NCBI GenBank assembly: GCA_964577145.1
Contig: CAZNXM010000010.1
Span: 1 to 53,444 of the forward strand
Origin: MGIIa-K1 sp964577145
GTDB taxonomy: Archaea; Thermoplasmatota; Poseidoniia; Poseidoniales; Poseidoniaceae
Reading direction: 5' to 3'
DNA: 53,444 bases
Positions 50,182 to 53,444 of the stretch are shown here, in pieces. The translations under genes and the position numbers were made by a program. The notes below the pieces were generated by a model. That model was not told the origin of the DNA. It saw nothing but the letters and a program-made list of their open reading frames with translations, and made no database searches. Numbering within the stretch: position 1 is the stretch's first letter; each line of letters begins with the position of its first letter.

Positions 50182-52344
50182 ATGATGGATATTGCATTAA
50201 TCGCCGTGATAGCATCCCTAGTAGGGCTAGTTGTTGCTGCATTGTTATACAAGAAAGTAGTTAGCGTAGAGATAGACAACCCAACTGTTGCAAATATTAC
50301 GCAACAAATTCAGGACGGAGCAATGGCTTTCCTTAAAGCCGAATACAGATATCTGTCCATTTTTGTTGTTGTCGTAGCAGTTCTGCTATACATCGTAACT
50401 GAGAATGATGGTCATTTGACCGCATTGGCGTTCCTTGGAGGTGCCGTAGCAAGCGTACTTGCAGGTCTTTCAGGAATGAAAGCGGCAACTGCTGCAAACG
50501 GCCGTACAGCAATGGCTGCACAAAATGAAGGTCAAGCAGGTGCTCTTGCCGTTTCGTATAACGGTGGAGCGGTTATGGGACTTTCAGTAGGAGGTCTAGG
50601 ATTACTTGGTATCTCACTAGTTGCTTTCTTCTTTGGAGCGGGCGATGATGGCACAACCAATATCACACACGCTGCTGGATTCGGAATGGGTGCCTCTTCT
50701 ATTGCACTATTCGCTCGTGTTGGTGGCGGCATTTACACTAAGGCTGCTGACGTCGGAGCAGATCTGGTCGGTAAGGTCGAAGCAGGAATTCCTGAAGACG
50801 ACCCTCGTAACCCTGGTGTTATCGCAGATAACGTAGGTGACAACGTAGGTGACGTCGCCGGAATGGGCGCAGATATCTTCGAGTCTTTCGTAGGTTCTAT
50901 TATCGCTGCAATGATTATTGCAGACTCTAGTGCCAATATGAATGCTGATTATGTCATTCTTCCAATCTTCTTAGGACTGGTCGGTTATCTGGCATCTCTC
51001 GTCGGTGTCTTCTCTATGGAGTTCCTAAAGAATAGCGAGCCTGGTGCTGCGCTACGAAACACTACATTCATCGGTGCAGGATTATTCTGGGTCGTTGGAT
51101 GGCTTGGAATCGATTTCATGGATTTAGATACTGGAACCGAGCCAATGATCGCAGTAATTATTGGTTCAATCGTTGGTATCCTAATCGGACTAGTAACAGA
51201 ATACTACACTGGAATCGAAGACGTCTTCGGATTGAAGCCAAAGGCTATTCCTCACATTGGACAAATGTCCAAGACAGGACCTGCTACAAATGCAATTGCA
51301 GGACTATCTGTTGGTATGATGTCTACATTCATCCCAATCATCCTAATCTGTTTCGGAATTTTCGGTGCTAATCATTTCATGATGGATGGCCACACAGGTA
51401 ATAGCGCTGGTGGATTTATGCCAGAATTCGGACTATACGGTATCGCAATGGCTGCAATGGGAATGCTAGCAACAGTCGGTGTCACAATGACTGTCGATGC
51501 TTACGGACCAGTTGCAGATAACGCAGGTGGAATCGCAGAGATGAGCGGCCTAGGAAAGGAAGTCCGTGAAATCACAGACGGTCTTGATTCAATCGGCAAC
51601 ACTACTGCAGCAATCGGTAAAGGATTCGCAATAGGTAGTGCTGCTCTTACAGCATTGGCTCTATTCGCAGCATACTCTGCAGCAGCAGGCCTTGGACTCT
51701 CACAATTAGCACTATCCGACCCTAAGGTCGTTATCGGACTATTGATTGGTGGTGCTCTACCATTCGTAGTAGCTGCAATGACCATGACTTCAGTTGGTAA
51801 GGCTGCTAACGAAATGGTAACTGAAATCCGCCGCCAATTCGGTGTGATGAGAGAAGCACTAACAGTTGACACTCCTGAAGGAGTCGATCTTGAGGATGTT
51901 TCTTCATGGCCAACTACAATTGAACACAAAGGAACAATGTATCCTGATAGCGCAAAGTGTGTTGAAATTTCAACAGATGCAGCATTGAAGGAAATGGTTG
52001 GACCTGGTGTAGTAGCAGTTGTCGCTCCAGTCATCGTTGGATTCGCATTAGGTGCTCCTGCACTTGGTGGTCTTCTTGCTGGTTCTCTAGTTACTGGAGT
52101 TCTTATGGCTCTATTCATGGCTAACGCTGGTGGTGCTTGGGACAATGCAAAGAAAGCAATCGAGCAAGGTCACATTGAAGGTGCTGAAAAGGGCGATGAT
52201 GCTCACGAAGCAGCTGTTATTGGAGACACCATCGGTGACCCATTCAAGGACACAAGTGGACCTTCTCTAAACATTCTAATCAAGTTGATGAGCATTGTAG
52301 CAGTAGTAATTGCTCCAAGCCTGACAATAACTGGTTGGCTTTGA
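50182..52344 (+). CDS. hppA: Membrane-bound ion-translocating pyrophosphatase, K+-dependent type
   Basis: A 720-residue, ~16-helix pump that uses PPi hydrolysis to move H+ or Na+ across the membrane. The substrate loop ADVGADLVGKVEAGIPEDDPRNPGVIADNVGDNVGDVAGMGAD is the strict family signature, and a second acidic site is GAWDNAKKAIE...AVIGDTIGDPFKDTSG. GNTTAAIGKGFAIGSAALTALALFAAY has Ala and Gly at the two positions where K+-independent enzymes have Lys and Thr, so K+ dependence is expected. Whether H+ or Na+ is pumped cannot be settled here. The start is ATG 50182 or 50185, with AGGTG about 8 nt upstream. It is in a separate unit from the HMA gene. Confidence 0.94.
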   Translation: MMDIALIAVIASLVGLVVAALLYKKVVSVEIDNPTVANITQQIQDGAMAFLKAEYRYLSIFVVVVAVLLYIVTENDGHLTALAFLGGAVASVLAGLSGMKAATAANGRTAMAAQNEGQAGALAVSYNGGAVMGLSVGGLGLLGISLVAFFFGAGDDGTTNITHAAGFGMGASSIALFARVGGGIYTKAADVGADLVGKVEAGIPEDDPRNPGVIADNVGDNVGDVAGMGADIFESFVGSIIAAMIIADSSANMNADYVILPIFLGLVGYLASLVGVFSMEFLKNSEPGAALRNTTFIGAGLFWVVGWLGIDFMDLDTGTEPMIAVIIGSIVGILIGLVTEYYTGIEDVFGLKPKAIPHIGQMSKTGPATNAIAGLSVGMMSTFIPIILICFGIFGANHFMMDGHTGNSAGGFMPEFGLYGIAMAAMGMLATVGVTMTVDAYGPVADNAGGIAEMSGLGKEVREITDGLDSIGNTTAAIGKGFAIGSAALTALALFAAYSAAAGLGLSQLALSDPKVVIGLLIGGALPFVVAAMTMTSVGKAANEMVTEIRRQFGVMREALTVDTPEGVDLEDVSSWPTTIEHKGTMYPDSAKCVEISTDAALKEMVGPGVVAVVAPVIVGFALGAPALGGLLAGSLVTGVLMALFMANAGGAWDNAKKAIEQGHIEGAEKGDDAHEAAVIGDTIGDPFKDTSGPSLNILIKLMSIVAVVIAPSLTITGWL

Positions 52345-52346
52345 TT

Positions 52347-52361
52347 CGGTCCTTTGGACCG
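52347..52361. promoter_or_regulatory. Perfect hairpin between hppA and a lipoprotein gene
   Basis: CGGTCCTTTGGACCG is a perfect 6-bp stem with a TTT triloop, starting 2 nt after the hppA stop and ending 1 nt before an in-frame ATG at 52363. It might be an hppA terminator, as no opposing gene is nearby. The closeness to an ATG also fits the start-codon pattern seen at 3755, 8109, 12764 and 15995. Confidence 0.5.
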
Positions 52362-52404
52362 TATGAGCATTAGACTCAAAGCCCACAAGGGGACAGGGTA
52401 TACC

Positions 52405-53346
52405 ATGCGAGCGCTACTAGCAGCACTGCTTCTGGTTTCGCTTAGCCTATCTGGTTGCCTAGATGGCGACACAGATTCTGATGGCTTAACCGACTTAGTA
52501 ATCGAGCAACCAGGATGGCAAGTTGGGGATTGGTGGTTATACACATTTAGCACTCCTCAATTCGGAGAGGATAGCGCTAGATTAGTAGTGGCTGATGCTA
52601 ATGAGGAAGACGGCCTATACATGCTAGGTATATCTTCAGAACGTGAAGCACAACGCCATGCAGTAATCAACCACAACCCATTTTTGGGACGAGTCACAAT
52701 GGAGAATCTCTCGGTATTTGAAAACGGAGAGCCCCAGCAAGTATTCAATTTCCCTTGGACAATCGGTGAGGAATGGGAGTTTACACTTCTTGGGCAAAAT
52801 TGGCTTGCTGAGGTAGATTTCTTCGTTGAAGGACAAGCGATAATCAATGCTGATAGCGATGAAGGCCACAGGCTTCAGTACCGATTCAATGGCGAATGGG
52901 GATTCATTCAGGAATTCAATTGGTGGGACCAAGACGGTGAAAGTCAACTAACCATGAGTCTAAATTCACTAGGCAGTGATTACGAAGGTGATGCTTGGTT
53001 TATTCGAGCAACTGATCTAAAGGATGCAAGGTACGAATCAACAGACAACGATGTCTACGATTCATTTGTTGATAGCGGTCATCCTTCAGGAGTGGATTTC
53101 GATTACCTAGTATGGTATCTCGATGTTGATATCGCCCAAGGTGGAAGTGGCTCACTTACAATCAAAGACCACGCAGGTGCTTCACCCCTGACAAGAGCAT
53201 GGGGTTCTGGTGCAAGGGAATCTGGAGCCATTGGGACTATTCCAAGCCAAACAGACGAGTATAGCTTAACAGTAACTCTACGGGGCCAAGATTCGTACAT
53301 TCACCTGAAAGTTGCAGGTGGAATAGAGAATCACTGGGTTCTATGA
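52405..53346 (+). CDS. Lipoprotein of unknown function
   Basis: A 313-residue exported protein. MRALLAALLLVSLSLSGC is a clean lipoprotein signal with Cys18 for lipid attachment, followed by a DGDTDSDGLTDL linker that looks like a Ca-binding or thrombospondin type 3 turn. The remainder is beta-rich with many Trp and Asp (WQVGDWWLYTF, WTIGEEWEFTLLGQNWLAEVDFF, EFNWWDQDGES). I see no catalytic motif. In-frame ATG 52363 (MSIRLKAHKG) is possible and is directly preceded by a hairpin; the longer n-region makes 52405 the better signal peptide. Confidence 0.7.
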   Translation: MRALLAALLLVSLSLSGCLDGDTDSDGLTDLVIEQPGWQVGDWWLYTFSTPQFGEDSARLVVADANEEDGLYMLGISSEREAQRHAVINHNPFLGRVTMENLSVFENGEPQQVFNFPWTIGEEWEFTLLGQNWLAEVDFFVEGQAIINADSDEGHRLQYRFNGEWGFIQEFNWWDQDGESQLTMSLNSLGSDYEGDAWFIRATDLKDARYESTDNDVYDSFVDSGHPSGVDFDYLVWYLDVDIAQGGSGSLTIKDHAGASPLTRAWGSGARESGAIGTIPSQTDEYSLTVTLRGQDSYIHLKVAGGIENHWVL

Positions 53347-53356
53347 GGCGTTATCC

Positions 53357-53444
53357 ATGCCAACACTGGTAATGATGCACGGAATGACTGGAACCGCTGA
53401 GATGATGCGGCCTTTTGCCGAGAGCATACTACCCGAAGGATGGA
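53357..53444 (+). CDS. Alpha/beta hydrolase, N-terminal fragment at the window edge
   Basis: Only 29 codons are visible before the right edge. MPTLVMMHGMTGTAEMMRPFAESILPEGW has the strand-HG-x-T/G layout of the oxyanion-hole region in alpha/beta hydrolases such as carboxylesterases. GAGG lies about 8 nt before the ATG, and it starts 10 bp after the lipoprotein stop, so the two may be co-transcribed. No further claim is possible. Confidence 0.5.
   Translation, partial: MPTLVMMHGMTGTAEMMRPFAESILPEGW

Noticed and set aside
51501..52145. Minus-strand 214-codon frame opposite hppA
   Set aside because: Pro/Ser/Thr/Ala-rich shadow of the strongly conserved pyrophosphatase gene.

Overview
This window comes from an archaeon, and most likely from a marine planktonic euryarchaeon of the Marine Group II (Candidatus Poseidoniales) type. 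Direct evidence for Archaea is an archaeal TATA-box-binding protein, a complete archaellum motor and filament set (two archaellins, then ArlF/G/H/I/J), and a fused phosphomevalonate dehydratase of the archaeal mevalonate pathway. The Marine Group II placement is an inference from very compact gene packing, many large secreted or lipid-anchored proteins, a membrane pyrophosphatase, and an aerobic-style membrane iron-sulfur oxidoreductase. No rRNA, tRNA, CRISPR array, transposase or integrase was recognised.

Layout. Positions 1-3713 (minus strand) hold a partial sulfotransferase, a glycosyltransferase, TBP and mevalonate kinase. Positions 3774-8051 hold a membrane Fe-S oxidoreductase facing a three-gene minus operon (extended SDR, six-helix membrane protein, class I glutamine amidotransferase). 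Positions 8125-19177 hold CysRS and IleRS around three exported proteins: a lamin-tail/amidohydrolase, a CocE-type lipoprotein hydrolase and an Asp-box lipoprotein. Positions 19312-27656 hold a 1620-residue surface protein, glutamine-dependent NAD synthetase and a collagen-like/DUF7151-like surface protein. Positions 27712-32050 hold the phosphomevalonate dehydratase and an NDP-sugar epimerase, facing a minus operon of peroxiredoxin, hexapeptide acyltransferase and flavin reductase-like protein. Positions 32219-46324 form a 14-kb plus-strand archaellum region. It starts with three genes outside the textbook set (141 aa, a 1640-aa membrane-anchored giant, and a 324-aa coiled-coil protein). Positions 46321-53444 hold an Nth/small membrane protein/PolX repair operon, a NifU-type scaffold, a copper-chaperone-like protein, a K+-dependent-type membrane pyrophosphatase, a lipoprotein and the start of an alpha/beta hydrolase.

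How the parts fit. Mevalonate kinase and phosphomevalonate dehydratase supply isoprenoid precursors for ether lipids. The glycosyltransferase, sulfotransferase and epimerase suggest surface glycan synthesis. The exported hydrolases and giant adhesin-like proteins suggest a particle-associated, polymer-degrading lifestyle. The archaellum and ion-pumping pyrophosphatase supply motility and energy.

The two signals I consider most worth following are these. (1) Short perfect hairpins with mostly 3-nt loops lie against the start codons of many first-in-operon genes, while operon-internal genes instead carry GGTGA/GGAGG ribosome binding sites. (2) The archaellum cluster opens with a tightly coupled giant CARDB/NEW3-like membrane protein and two companions, which may replace the S-layer anchor that other archaella use.
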